In this document: one piece after another, positions 15,539 to 23,956 of the stretch
Position numbering within the stretch: position 1 is the first letter of the stretch
How the letters are laid out: every line of letters starts with the position of its first letter
From: WSZY01 sp964559845
Lineage (GTDB): Bacteria > Pseudomonadota > Zetaproteobacteria > Mariprofundales > Mariprofundaceae
Assembly (NCBI GenBank): GCA_964559845.1
Contig: CAZLJF010000029.1
Coordinates: forward strand, 1 to 25,303
Length of the DNA stretch: 25,303 bases
Direction of reading: 5' to 3'
Program-made: the position numbers and the translations under genes
The notes under the pieces: model-generated
What the model saw: only the letters and a program-made list of their open reading frames with translations
What the model was told of the DNA's origin: nothing
Databases searched by the model: none

Positions 15539-16450
15539 ATGGACATGATTCTGTCTGTCGCGATTCGACTTTTTTTCTGGAGCACACGGCTGCTTCCTGT
15601 CCGGCTGGCGGGAGCTATTGGAGCAGGCCTTGGCCGGGTTGCCTTTCATCTTCTGGGCCGCCACCGCCATAACACCATTAAAAACCTTGCCCGTGTCTAT
15701 CCGGATAAGGGGGAGAAGTGGCACAGACATACCGCCCGCGAATCCTTTGCCGAACTTGGCAGAACCATGTTCGAACTACCGCATGTATTTTTAAGATCCG
15801 GGAACTTTCTGCGCTCCAGAATTGAGGTGGATGGCGAAGAGGCATTTCGTCAAGCTATGCAGAAAGGAAAGGGTGTCATGGTTGTGGCATGCCATCACAG
15901 CAACTGGGAGCTTGGTGGGCTTGCATTTTCACTGTTCGGTTATGAATCCGCCTCCCCCTATCGGCCACTTAATCAGGCGCCACTGGATAAATATCTGAAG
16001 CAGTGTCGCGAACGTTTCGGCAGCACCTTCTTTTCACGCAGGGATGGTCTGCGCTGGATTCCCCAAACATTGAAACGCGGCAAGGCTGTTACACTGATGA
16101 TTGACCAGCACATGAGCCAGCAGGGCATCAAAGTTCCTTTTCTCGGGCATATGGCAAACACCACCACACTTCCCGCCCCGTTTGTACTTAGAAACCGGAC
16201 ACCTCTATTTGGTGCCCTGATTGAACGCAAAGGCAAAGATTTCAGATTTCGCCTGAAACTCTGGCCAATCACCACGCCTGAATTAAGCGGCAATAAAGAA
16301 GAGGACACCTACCGTATCATCAAGCAGATCAACGACAGCTTTGAAAAGGATATTCTTGAACGGCCGGAACTCTGGCTCTGGGCACACAGGCGCTGGCTTG
16401 TTCTGGATGAAGAAGAGGCGGCAATAGAAACAGCTCATGGCACATCATAA
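15539..16450 (+). CDS. Lipid A biosynthesis (LpxL/HtrB-family) acyltransferase
   Basis: This inner-membrane enzyme adds a secondary acyl chain to Kdo2-lipid IVA. The 303-residue protein has an N-terminal membrane helix (about residues 3-35) and a RHNTIKNL-type motif typical of the family (GRHRHNTIKNLARVYP). The catalytic HX4E motif is His119-Glu124 (CHHSNWELGG). Next come the LLYRPLN-like segment (SPYRPLNQAPLDKY), then TLMIDQHMSQQG with VPFLG, and the C-terminal PELWLWAHRRW. Sequence alone does not tell LpxL from LpxM or the acyl-chain length. No Shine-Dalgarno precedes ATG 15539; the in-frame ATG at 15545 is no better. Its end overlaps the following methyltransferase gene by 14 bases. Confidence 0.92.
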   Translation: MDMILSVAIRLFFWSTRLLPVRLAGAIGAGLGRVAFHLLGRHRHNTIKNLARVYPDKGEKWHRHTARESFAELGRTMFELPHVFLRSGNFLRSRIEVDGEEAFRQAMQKGKGVMVVACHHSNWELGGLAFSLFGYESASPYRPLNQAPLDKYLKQCRERFGSTFFSRRDGLRWIPQTLKRGKAVTLMIDQHMSQQGIKVPFLGHMANTTTLPAPFVLRNRTPLFGALIERKGKDFRFRLKLWPITTPELSGNKEEDTYRIIKQINDSFEKDILERPELWLWAHRRWLVLDEEEAAIETAHGTS

Positions 16451-17147
16451 AGCAGCCAGCAAACAACGCTGGCTCAACTCCCAGAAAGCAGAGGTGGGTA
16501 AACTGGATGGTAGAAGCATGGAACTCATGCACACCAATGCAGAGAAGCGTTATTATGCCATTATCAAGGCGCTGCCCCGCCCTCTTCCGATTGATGCATC
16601 CATTCTTGAAATCGGCTGCGGAGCAGTCTGTACGGCCAAGCTGTTTAACTCTTCAAACACTACCTATCTCGACCCTCTCCTTGATGATTTCAAGCGCACC
16701 TTTCCGGGCGAACTTCCGGATGGTGAATTCATTGCAGGCAAGGCTGAAGAGATTGTAAAACCGGACAGTAGTTATGACCTGATCCTCTGCCTGAATACAT
16801 TAAGCTATACACTCAATCCCGAACTGGTCATGCATGAAACACGGCGGTTGCTGAAACAGGATGGAATATTCGTGATCAGCATCATCACCTGGCCGGAACT
16901 GCTTGCCCGTCTCCACTATCTGAAATCAAGTTTCTTTTCGCTGGATGAGCATCAAACCCGGCTCTACCATTACAGCTACCGGGGTATCGTCAATACCTTG
17001 CGGCGCCATTTTGATATTGTGAACAAATTACCGGTGGATACAAGCCCCCCCCGCTTTTCGCAGGAGTGGGTGTTCATCTGCCAGCGCAAAAACAGCAATC
17101 GCAGCGAATCTGCCATCTTGACCGATTCCGGCAATCAGGATGTGTAA
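16437..17147 (+). CDS. Class I SAM-dependent methyltransferase (Methyltransf_11-like)
   Basis: The 236-residue cytoplasmic protein has a Rossmann-type SAM-binding domain. Motif I is ILEIGCGAV (residues 56-64, with Glu58 and Gly60-Gly62). Motif II is around TYLDPLLDDF, followed by EFIAGKAEEI, the motif IV-like SYDLILCLNTLSY, and the post-IV MHETRRLLKQDGIFVISI, which is typical of small-molecule methyltransferases. The first 35 residues (KAASKQRWLNSQKAE) resemble those of sugar or lipid methyltransferases. The gene overlaps the acyltransferase by 14 bases, so the two are translated together. Possible substrates are a lipid A or core sugar, or a quinone-type metabolite; the sequence does not decide. 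Confidence 0.85.
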   Translation: MAHHKAASKQRWLNSQKAEVGKLDGRSMELMHTNAEKRYYAIIKALPRPLPIDASILEIGCGAVCTAKLFNSSNTTYLDPLLDDFKRTFPGELPDGEFIAGKAEEIVKPDSSYDLILCLNTLSYTLNPELVMHETRRLLKQDGIFVISIITWPELLARLHYLKSSFFSLDEHQTRLYHYSYRGIVNTLRRHFDIVNKLPVDTSPPRFSQEWVFICQRKNSNRSESAILTDSGNQDV

Positions 17148-17221
17148 CGCAGTATGGAAAAGGGGACCTGCTCTGCAGCACACTTGGAGTATGATATTTT
17201 GATAGCAAAGGAGATAACACC

Positions 17222-17959
17222 ATGAGGCGTTATATGATCATACCTTTTCTCTTGCTGGCCTGCACACCCGGTCAGGCACTTTCGACATGTCTCCCCTATG
17301 TCGGTGAAAGCATGACTTTCTCGGTTGGCTGGGAGTTTGTCAATGCAGGCTCTGCAATACTGAATTATTCCCCTATGGGTGAAAACGGATACCGTATCCA
17401 TACGCTCGCAAAGACCAATAAGTTTTTTGACCTATTCAAAAAAGTGCGTGATACCATCATTTCGGAAGGGGTCTGCGTGGATGGAAAGCTTCAAAGCACC
17501 CGTTTCGACCTGAACCAGCACGAGAACCGATACAGGGCCAATAAAAAAACCGAATTTCTCTGGAAAGAGAATAAAGTCAGATATACGCAAAACAACCGTA
17601 CGGACATCTACGATGTTCCTGCAGGTCACCTGAATGTTATGGACGCCTTCACCAAGGTGCGTATGCTCGATCTGAAGCCGGGGGATGTAATACATATTCC
17701 GGTTTTCGACTCCAGAAAGAGTTATGATGTCATAATCAACGTCAGCAATAAGAAACAAAAAGTCCGTATGCCATCCGGAAAAATGGTGGAGTGTCTCATT
17801 ATTGAACCGAAGCTGAAAACTGCCGGCGTGTTCTCAAGCAAGGGAAGCATTAAAATCTGGATGACCAATGATCATCGTCATATCCCCCTTAAAATGACTG
17901 CAAAAATTAAAATCGGCCGTATTATTGCCCGCCTTATTAATTACAGGGGTGCGACCTGA
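17222..17959 (+). CDS. DUF3108-family exported protein
   Basis: The 245-residue protein is exported. Residues 1-20 form a signal peptide (short basic start, then MIIPFLLLA). LLAC with Cys14 is a borderline lipobox, so it could be either a lipoprotein or cleaved after GQA. The mature part is beta-rich and matches the DUF3108 pattern: GESMTFSVGWEFVNAGSAIL at the start, GYRIHTLAKTNKFFDLFKKV, VPAGHLNVMDAFTKVR, LKPGDVIHIPVFD, then SKGSIKIWMTNDHRHIPLKM, ending in KIKIGRIIARL. Families of this fold sit in the periplasm or outer membrane; the molecular role is unknown. ATG 17222 has AAGGAG eight bases upstream, the best ribosome-binding site in the region. A TATGAT at 17190-17195 could be a local -10 box. 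Confidence 0.85.
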   Translation: MRRYMIIPFLLLACTPGQALSTCLPYVGESMTFSVGWEFVNAGSAILNYSPMGENGYRIHTLAKTNKFFDLFKKVRDTIISEGVCVDGKLQSTRFDLNQHENRYRANKKTEFLWKENKVRYTQNNRTDIYDVPAGHLNVMDAFTKVRMLDLKPGDVIHIPVFDSRKSYDVIINVSNKKQKVRMPSGKMVECLIIEPKLKTAGVFSSKGSIKIWMTNDHRHIPLKMTAKIKIGRIIARLINYRGAT

Positions 17960-17962
17960 CAT

Positions 17963-19675
17963 ATGATTATTCTCGGAATTAACGATATTGCACACCATAA
18001 CACCTCTGCAGCACTGATCAGAGACGGGCATGTTATCGCCGCAATTGAAGAGGAACGTCTCTCACGTGTTAAACTGGACAACAGTTACCCACACCGTGCC
18101 ATTAATGAGGTGCTGAGAATCGCGGGTCTCTCCTATCATGACATTGACCGTGTCGCACTCGCTGGCCTTGATACCCGTGAACAGAAAAGTGCTGCAGATA
18201 ACATATTCCGCTACATCAAAAAAGCGGCCTCCCATGACAGACAGATAAAAAAGTTCTTTTATAAGCAGCAATTTAGCCGTTATTCCCGGCTTTTCAAGAA
18301 ACGCCCTGCGCTCCCCGATGCCCTTAAAGCTAAACCTGTCGATACAATTGAACACCATCATGCGCATGCGGCATCGGCCTATTACACATCCCCGTTTGGC
18401 AACGGAACCGGCAATGAAAAAATTGGCATTATTTCACTGGATGGTTCCGGAGACTTCTCCTGGGGATCAGTCTGGACAGGTCATGGCAGTAACATGACGC
18501 ATATTATGCATCTGCATGCCATGAACAGTGTCGCACTGCTCTATTCTGCATTTACAGTATTCCTGGGTTTCAAACACACTCGTCATGAAGGAAAAGTTTT
18601 AGGGCTGGCCGCATTCGGAAACCCGGAGCCTCTGCGTTCACGGCTGATGGAGCATGTCAATCTGGATGCGTGGGAGGAGGAGCTCTTTTCCCCGGCCCTG
18701 GCACGGGCGACATTGCGTCAATTTACAGAAATGGGACAATCCGTTGTACGGAAACTTTCCGAAGAGCTTTGCAGGGAGGATGTTGCAGCGGGCCTGCAGG
18801 CATTTACCGAAGAGGTTGTGCTGCACTGGATAAAAAAAATCAGCGCCCAACTTGATGTCTCCAAACTTGCCCTTGCCGGCGGCCTGTTTGCCAACGTTAA
18901 ACTGAACCAGCGCATTCTCGACCTGGCTGAAGTTGAAAACATCTATGTTCATCCGAATATGGGGGATGGCGGCCTGGCTGCAGGTGCAGCACTGGCCATT
19001 TCAGCAAAATACAACTCTACCGTCCCGCAGTTTATGCCAAATGTCTATTTGGGTTCCGTCATTGATGAAAACAGTGCGGAGGCAGCACTTAAAAAGAGCG
19101 GCCTGAACTACTGCAAACCGGAAAACCTGGCAGCCGAGGCTGGACAGATTCTGGCCGATGGCAAAGTCGTTGCCCGCGCATCCGGTGGTATGGAGTATGG
19201 CCCAAGGGCACTGGGAAACCGTACTGTCATGGCTGCATGCAGTGATCCTTCTATTAACAAATGGCTGAATGACAAATTCCAGCGGACAGAATTCATGCCG
19301 TTTGCTCCTGTAATACTCGAAGAACATGCAAAAGCGTATTTTCCTGCCTGGAGAGAGGAACAGGTTGCCGCCCGGTTTATGACATTAACCTACGATGCAT
19401 CCGATCTGGCAAAGAAAAATATTCCGGCAGCCGTCCATGTCGACAGCACGGCACGCCCTCAGATTATCCGAAGAGAAGACAACCCTGACTATTATGATAT
19501 CATTGCCGCGTACCATCGGATCACAGGTATCCCGAGTGTCATCAACACCAGTTTCAATATGCATGAGGAACCCATTGTGTGCAGCGCATCCGATGCTATC
19601 CGCGCCTTTCTGGATGCAAAACTTGATGCCCTGATCATCGGACCATTTCTAGTAAAAAGAGAGGACAATCCTTAA
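17963..19675 (+). CDS. NodU/CmcH-type O-carbamoyltransferase
   Basis: The 570-residue enzyme uses carbamoyl phosphate and ATP to make a carbamoyl-adenylate and carbamoylates a sugar hydroxyl. The N-terminal Kae1-like domain shows MIILGINDIAHHNTSAALI and EEERLSR, the metal-binding EHHHAHAASAYY (His131-His135 region), LDGSGD, HEGKVLGLAAFG, LALAGGLFANVKLN and NMGDGGLAAGAA. The C-terminal YrdC-like domain shows YGPRALGNR (Gly413-Arg420), FMPFAPVI, and NTSFNMHEEPIV. The length is complete. In Pseudomonas aeruginosa a related enzyme, WapO, carbamoylates a heptose of the lipopolysaccharide core. The neighbours here (core-type glycosyltransferase, WaaL-type ligase) make a similar role plausible. It starts three bases after the DUF3108 stop, and its stop TAA overlaps the next ATG by one base. 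Confidence 0.93.
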   Translation: MIILGINDIAHHNTSAALIRDGHVIAAIEEERLSRVKLDNSYPHRAINEVLRIAGLSYHDIDRVALAGLDTREQKSAADNIFRYIKKAASHDRQIKKFFYKQQFSRYSRLFKKRPALPDALKAKPVDTIEHHHAHAASAYYTSPFGNGTGNEKIGIISLDGSGDFSWGSVWTGHGSNMTHIMHLHAMNSVALLYSAFTVFLGFKHTRHEGKVLGLAAFGNPEPLRSRLMEHVNLDAWEEELFSPALARATLRQFTEMGQSVVRKLSEELCREDVAAGLQAFTEEVVLHWIKKISAQLDVSKLALAGGLFANVKLNQRILDLAEVENIYVHPNMGDGGLAAGAALAISAKYNSTVPQFMPNVYLGSVIDENSAEAALKKSGLNYCKPENLAAEAGQILADGKVVARASGGMEYGPRALGNRTVMAACSDPSINKWLNDKFQRTEFMPFAPVILEEHAKAYFPAWREEQVAARFMTLTYDASDLAKKNIPAAVHVDSTARPQIIRREDNPDYYDIIAAYHRITGIPSVINTSFNMHEEPIVCSASDAIRAFLDAKLDALIIGPFLVKREDNP

Positions 19676-20256
19676 TGGCTTCAACAGACATTCCTTTAAG
19701 CCCCTTTGAAAGTTTTATTTATCACCATCGTCCACGCATCACGATTGCTTTTGTCGTAGCTGTAATCTACTGGGCAGAACCCACCATTCAATCCATGCTG
19801 CTGGGTGCTCTGATTGTTTTACTTGGAGAGGTGGGTAGAACCTGGGCATCCGGCCATATCGATAAAGACCAGAAACTGGCCACCAGCGGACCATATGCCT
19901 TTTCCCGGAATCCTCTTTACGTCTTTAATTTCACTATGTTCATCGGCTTCTGTGTAATGAGCGCCAACATGGTTGTCACCCTTGTGGCGCTCATTGCCTT
20001 TCCTCTGATTTATCTTCCCATCATCCGTATCGAAGCCCGGAAAATGAAACAACTGTTTGGTGATGAATATGCAGAGTGGTCCAAGCATGTACCGATCTTT
20101 TTTCCGCGTCTGACACCTTACAAGAGCGGAGATCATCGGCGCCACTCTTTCAAACTTGTCTTCGAGCATCACGAACACCGTTACTGGGTTAGTGTGATTC
20201 TGGGTCTTTGTCTTTTTTACGGCATTTACTGTATAAAGGTTTATGGTATTAATTAA
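19675..20256 (+). CDS. Membrane methyltransferase of the isoprenylcysteine/phospholipid (ICMT/PEMT) type
   Basis: The 193-residue integral membrane protein has about five helices. It carries the ICMT/PEMT signature SGPYAFSRNPLYVFNF (residues 72-87), including the SRNP-LY SAM-binding segment, and the C-terminal RIEARKMKQLFGDEYAEW motif (Glu-Glu/Asp-rich helix with FGxEY). Enzymes of this fold methylate lipophilic or membrane-embedded acceptors. The substrate is unknown; bacteria lack prenylated CaaX proteins of the eukaryotic kind, so the family name should not be read as function. ATG 19675 overlaps the carbamoyltransferase TAA by one base, and its own stop overlaps the next ATG the same way. 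It therefore acts in the same pathway as the carbamoyltransferase, in the inner membrane (inference). Confidence 0.85.
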   Translation: MASTDIPLSPFESFIYHHRPRITIAFVVAVIYWAEPTIQSMLLGALIVLLGEVGRTWASGHIDKDQKLATSGPYAFSRNPLYVFNFTMFIGFCVMSANMVVTLVALIAFPLIYLPIIRIEARKMKQLFGDEYAEWSKHVPIFFPRLTPYKSGDHRRHSFKLVFEHHEHRYWVSVILGLCLFYGIYCIKVYGIN

Positions 20257-21002
20257 TGAACAGCTCTTTGCTCGGTTTTTATGCCCTCAGTATTAAACGC
20301 CCGATTTCCTATATCGGTTACAGACTTCGTTTTATCAGCCGAAAAATTCGTGGAAAACTAAGGGATCAGCAGGCAACCACTCTGCCAAAGATCGGCTGGC
20401 GAAAGGTTGATCCGGGTGCGCCATTGCGTCTGGTTGAAACGGATAAAGCGCAAGGAAATGTCAGCTTGGCGGAAGTAGTCATCCTCGCAAAACTTGCAGG
20501 CGGAGTAAATCCCGGTGAAGAGATCATTGAAATAGGCACATTCGATGGAAGGACTTCTTTGAACATGGCAGTTAATAGTCCGGAATCCTCGCCTCTATTT
20601 ACGCTGGATCTTCCATGGGGTGATGAAACTGCCTTTGATGTTGAAGAACACGAAAAGGCGTTTATCAACAAACCGCAACCGGGCAGCCGCTTCCTGGCAA
20701 GTAATGAGCCTTCTGCAAAGAAAATAACCCAGTTACTTGGTGATTCAGCAACATTTGACTGGTCAGACCATTTCGGCAAGGCAGGAATGGTCTTCGTGGA
20801 TGGTTCACATGCCTATGATTATGCAAAAACAGATAGTGAAACAGCCATGAAACTTATTCGTCCGAATGGTACAATTATCTGGCATGATTACGGTGTGTGG
20901 GAAGGTGTTACCCGTGCATTGGAAGAGATTGAAGCAGAAAAAAAACTCGGGCTGAAGCATATCCGCGGAACCAGTCTGGTAATCTGGAGAGCTCCTGCGT
21001 GA
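20256..21002 (+). CDS. Methyltransf_24-like SAM-dependent methyltransferase
   Basis: The 248-residue cytoplasmic protein has motif I EIIEIGTFDGRTSL (residues 89-102), an acidic post-I segment (LFTLDLPWG), and the family-typical MVFVDGSHAYDYAKTD and GTIIWHDYGVWEGV segments (an Asp-His pair probably binding a metal). The first 60 residues are basic and specific to this protein. Its organisation resembles the Methyltransf_24 group often found in glycan and antibiotic-sugar gene clusters. It is coupled at both ends: ATG overlaps the upstream stop by one base, and its own TGA overlaps the next GTG start (GTGA). A related gene lies at 21867, after the glycosyltransferase. Confidence 0.85.
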   Translation: MNSSLLGFYALSIKRPISYIGYRLRFISRKIRGKLRDQQATTLPKIGWRKVDPGAPLRLVETDKAQGNVSLAEVVILAKLAGGVNPGEEIIEIGTFDGRTSLNMAVNSPESSPLFTLDLPWGDETAFDVEEHEKAFINKPQPGSRFLASNEPSAKKITQLLGDSATFDWSDHFGKAGMVFVDGSHAYDYAKTDSETAMKLIRPNGTIIWHDYGVWEGVTRALEEIEAEKKLGLKHIRGTSLVIWRAPA

Positions 21003-21775
21003 CAAAAGCTACAGGCCGCATCCCACTTAGTGTCACCATCATCACGCTGAATGAAGAGAAGAACATTGCCCGTTGCCTTGAAAGTGTGCAGTGGGCTGAC
21101 GAGATTATCGTAGTTGATTCAGGCAGCACGGATGCCACATGTGATATTGCCCGCAACATGAATGCAAAGGTTATTCACAACGATTGGCCCGGGTTTGGTA
21201 AACAGAAACAGTTTGCAACCATGCAGGCCAGCCATGACTGGGTTTTGAGCATCGATGCAGATGAATGGTTAAGCAACGAGTTATCTGAAGCGATTATGAC
21301 GATGATATCGGGGCAGCCACAGTACCACGTCTATAAAATCCGCCGCCGCCATTATTTTATGGAACGCCTGCTAAGATATGGCATTGCATATCCGGATGAT
21401 GTAAAACGCCTGTACAACCGAAAGCATGCCAACTGGAATAGTAACCCTGTTCATGAATCCATCCATTACTCAGGTGACATTGGGTTTGTTCCCGGCGACA
21501 TGCTGCATGAATCAGCACCGACACTGGGACGTTACATGGAGAAATTGAACAAATACACAGATATTCAGGCTGATAAATACTTTGCCAATGGTCAATATGC
21601 GGGCCTGATTCACCTGCTTTTCTTGCCTTTTTGGCAATTTTTCCGAGGCTACTTCTTTAAGTTAGGCTTTCTGGATGGCATCCCCGGCTTTGTCCACAAT
21701 GCGATTGCTGCACTGAATACTTTTTTACGTTATGCAAAACTGCGGGAAAAATATATCCTTGCAAATAAAGAATAG
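20999..21775 (+). CDS. GT2-family glycosyltransferase, WaaE/KdtX-like
   Basis: The 258-residue enzyme has the family-2 fold. It opens with SVTIITLNEEKNIARCLESV, then WADEIIVVDSGSTDAT, and has the metal/nucleotide-binding Asp86-Ala-Asp88 (VLSIDADEW). This pattern, with FGKQKQFATMQASHDW, is that of the WaaE/KdtX group that adds a hexose to the first heptose of the lipopolysaccharide core. A hydrophobic C-terminal segment (LIHLLFLPFWQFFRGYFFKLGF) probably associates with the membrane and is also typical. It starts with GTG at 20999 in a GTGA overlap with the preceding methyltransferase, with GGAG nine bases upstream. Donor and acceptor cannot be assigned with certainty. Confidence 0.9.
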   Translation: MTKATGRIPLSVTIITLNEEKNIARCLESVQWADEIIVVDSGSTDATCDIARNMNAKVIHNDWPGFGKQKQFATMQASHDWVLSIDADEWLSNELSEAIMTMISGQPQYHVYKIRRRHYFMERLLRYGIAYPDDVKRLYNRKHANWNSNPVHESIHYSGDIGFVPGDMLHESAPTLGRYMEKLNKYTDIQADKYFANGQYAGLIHLLFLPFWQFFRGYFFKLGFLDGIPGFVHNAIAALNTFLRYAKLREKYILANKE

Positions 21776-21866
21776 TGTTTTGTAAATATGCTCGTCCGAT
21801 TGATTTCCTGCTAATAGGTCAAAGATATTTTGCGGACGTAACATACTGATAAAAAAGAGATCTGAA

Positions 21867-22679
21867 ATGAACCAGTTATCATCAAACGACGAATTCAAAC
21901 AGTTAATGGACAGGATATTCTCTGCTATCAAGGGAACGGAGGGCCACCTCACCGATATCGAGGTTAATTTTCTGGCCCTGGCGGCAACAGTTCCTAGCTG
22001 CCAAGGAGCCATTCTTGAAATTGGTTCATTCAAAGGAAAGTCAACGACAGTTCTTGCATTGGCTGCCAGAGAAGCCGGAGAGAAACATTCCGGACTTTGG
22101 GCCGTTGACCCGTTCACTTCTCCAACTGAAACATGCCCTGACCTTCCCGAGTCTTCATCATACCCTGCTTTTGAGGAAAATTTAAAGCGGGCAGGTGTTT
22201 TTCATGAGGTTCATATCTGTCAGAACTTCTCATATGAACTTGCGAAAGAGTGGAATGAAAAAATTCGCTTTTTATGGATCGACGGGGAGCACACTTACAA
22301 AGGCGCAAAGCTCGATTTCGACCTTTTCCGGCCGCATCTTCAGGATGGTGCCATTGTTGCATTTCATGATGCACTACACAGTCATGATGGCCCAATCCGT
22401 GTTTTTGCCAATGAAATTTTACTCTCTCCCAATTTCAGTGAATGCGGTTTTAGCGGCTCCATTGCATGGGCAAAATATTCCGAAGAACCCATTTCAGACC
22501 TGACCTTAATTCAAAAGAAAGTCTCTCTGTTTAAAAAAGCAAGCAAGCTTGTCGCACTTACATCATTTGGTCAGCCTGTTACAGGAGTAAACAAACTCAT
22601 GTACCGTTTTCTTCGACTTTGCATTCCTCACGGAGTTCTTTCTTTTGAACAATGGCAAAAATATCTTTCCAGGAAATAG
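21867..22679 (+). CDS. Second Methyltransf_24-like SAM-dependent methyltransferase
   Basis: The 270-residue protein shows motif I AILEIGSFKGKSTTVLA (residues 48-64), an acidic post-I position (LWAVDPFTSP), IRFLWIDGEHTYKGAKLDF, and IVAFHDALHSH, the same pattern as the methyltransferase at 20256. The two are probably distant paralogues. The last 70 residues (KKVSLFKKASKLVALTSFG and beyond) are specific to it. A 91-base gap separates it from the glycosyltransferase; the gap is A+T rich, contains a possible TTGATT -35 at 21800 but no clear -10, and ends in AAGAGAT upstream of the ATG. Its stop TAG overlaps the preferred start of the ligase gene by one base. Confidence 0.85.
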   Translation: MNQLSSNDEFKQLMDRIFSAIKGTEGHLTDIEVNFLALAATVPSCQGAILEIGSFKGKSTTVLALAAREAGEKHSGLWAVDPFTSPTETCPDLPESSSYPAFEENLKRAGVFHEVHICQNFSYELAKEWNEKIRFLWIDGEHTYKGAKLDFDLFRPHLQDGAIVAFHDALHSHDGPIRVFANEILLSPNFSECGFSGSIAWAKYSEEPISDLTLIQKKVSLFKKASKLVALTSFGQPVTGVNKLMYRFLRLCIPHGVLSFEQWQKYLSRK

Positions 22680-23956
22680 TGTTGACAGACTTATTTAGAC
22701 AACAGAAATATAATAAAATGAAGTCTGTTTTTAACCGACACTTAACTCCTGTCATTTTCTGGTTACTCTATTTCGGCGCATTGGTTTTCCCGTTTTCTGT
22801 CGCTGCAACCAATGCAGCTTTTGGCACAGCAATCCTCTTGTCATTTTTTTCAGGCCATTTTTCACATGGCACACGTTTTATGCAGAGACGCTGGCCGTAT
22901 TTATTTTATGCCATTATAGCCTACCTCATCCTGATGCTTCTAGGACTTTCGTGGAGCAAGGATATCAATCATGGACTTATCGTTATTTCCCATCAGTGGC
23001 TATGGCTGCTGCTTCCCATTTTTATTTCGATATCACTGGATCAAAGTCAACGAAACAAATTACTGCTGTTCCTTTCTATCGGGCTGACTCTTCACCTTTT
23101 CTATTGCGTGCTGCAAAAGTTCGGCCTTGTTGCACCACCCAATGTTGGCGGCTCAAATATAGATGATGCAACAGGCTATATCGGCCATATCGGCTTTGGT
23201 TTTGTCTATGCCATTTGGGGAGGCTGGCTGCTCCAGCGCGGATGGCTGGAGCAGGGATGGATACGTTGGGGCTGCTGGCTGCTTTCCGCCTGGGCATTCA
23301 TGATGATTTTTCTTGCCCAGGGACGAAGCGGATACCTTGTTGCCATCGCCATCCTGCTTATAATTCTCTGGAAGCATGCCATCAGTGAGTTCGGCTGGAA
23401 GCGCTCCATGCTGGCGATTTCGGTATGCTTGATTGCCCTGCTTATCCTCGCAGCAGGGCCCGGTAAAACACGTATTCAAAAAACATGGGAAAGTGCATCA
23501 GCCGCCTTTCATGGCGACCTCAAACATGCAGAAACTCGCTGGATTATATGGTTTGGCACACTCAAGACACTGGAAGCATCGCCCGTATTTGGTGTAGGAA
23601 CAGGTGGCTTCCCGGCAACATATCTGAAAACAATCAAGCAATATCCGGAATTTGTTCACCGGGGTGGAAAAAACTTCCATCATCCACACAACATATATTT
23701 GCAAAGCCTTGTACGCTGGAGCGCTTTTGGCCTCATTATCATCGTCATGCTACTGGCCACCTGGCTGAGAACCGGCTGGAAGTTGTGGGCAAAAGAACCT
23801 GAAGCAAGCCTGGTTCTACTGTCTGGTATCGCCGTGCTAGTTCACGGTTTCTCTGCGGCCAGTCTGGAAGAGCACTTTCCCGCCGTCATGGCCATTATCA
23901 TGCTTGGAATAGGTCTTGGTGACGGCCTGCCCACCCGGAAATCATTATCTGGCTAA
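22679..23956 (+). CDS. O-antigen ligase (WaaL/Wzy_C family) membrane protein
   Basis: The protein of about 425 residues has 11-12 membrane helices and a long periplasmic loop between about residues 255 and 345. That loop contains the Wzy_C motif GVGTGGFPATYLK and HHPHNIYLQSLVRW (His335, His337), which matches the catalytic histidine region of WaaL ligases. It would transfer undecaprenyl-linked O-antigen to lipid A-core at the periplasmic face; a polymerase (Wzy) or a protein-glycan ligase of the same family is the main alternative. The start is uncertain. GTG 22679 gives a one-base stop-start overlap with AGGA upstream. ATG 22652 would overlap the previous gene by 28 bases, and ATG 22718 has no ribosome-binding site. 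The 3' end overlaps the convergent LptF-like gene by 12 bases. Confidence 0.85.
   Translation: MLTDLFRQQKYNKMKSVFNRHLTPVIFWLLYFGALVFPFSVAATNAAFGTAILLSFFSGHFSHGTRFMQRRWPYLFYAIIAYLILMLLGLSWSKDINHGLIVISHQWLWLLLPIFISISLDQSQRNKLLLFLSIGLTLHLFYCVLQKFGLVAPPNVGGSNIDDATGYIGHIGFGFVYAIWGGWLLQRGWLEQGWIRWGCWLLSAWAFMMIFLAQGRSGYLVAIAILLIILWKHAISEFGWKRSMLAISVCLIALLILAAGPGKTRIQKTWESASAAFHGDLKHAETRWIIWFGTLKTLEASPVFGVGTGGFPATYLKTIKQYPEFVHRGGKNFHHPHNIYLQSLVRWSAFGLIIIVMLLATWLRTGWKLWAKEPEASLVLLSGIAVLVHGFSAASLEEHFPAVMAIIMLGIGLGDGLPTRKSLSG

Noticed and set aside
22682..22714. TTGACA and TATAAT upstream of the ligase gene, resembling a sigma70 promoter
   Set aside because: The hexamers are 21 bases apart, well beyond 16-18, and initiation would fall at about the ATG at 22718, leaving no leader. 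The region may instead be inside the coding sequence if the GTG start is right.
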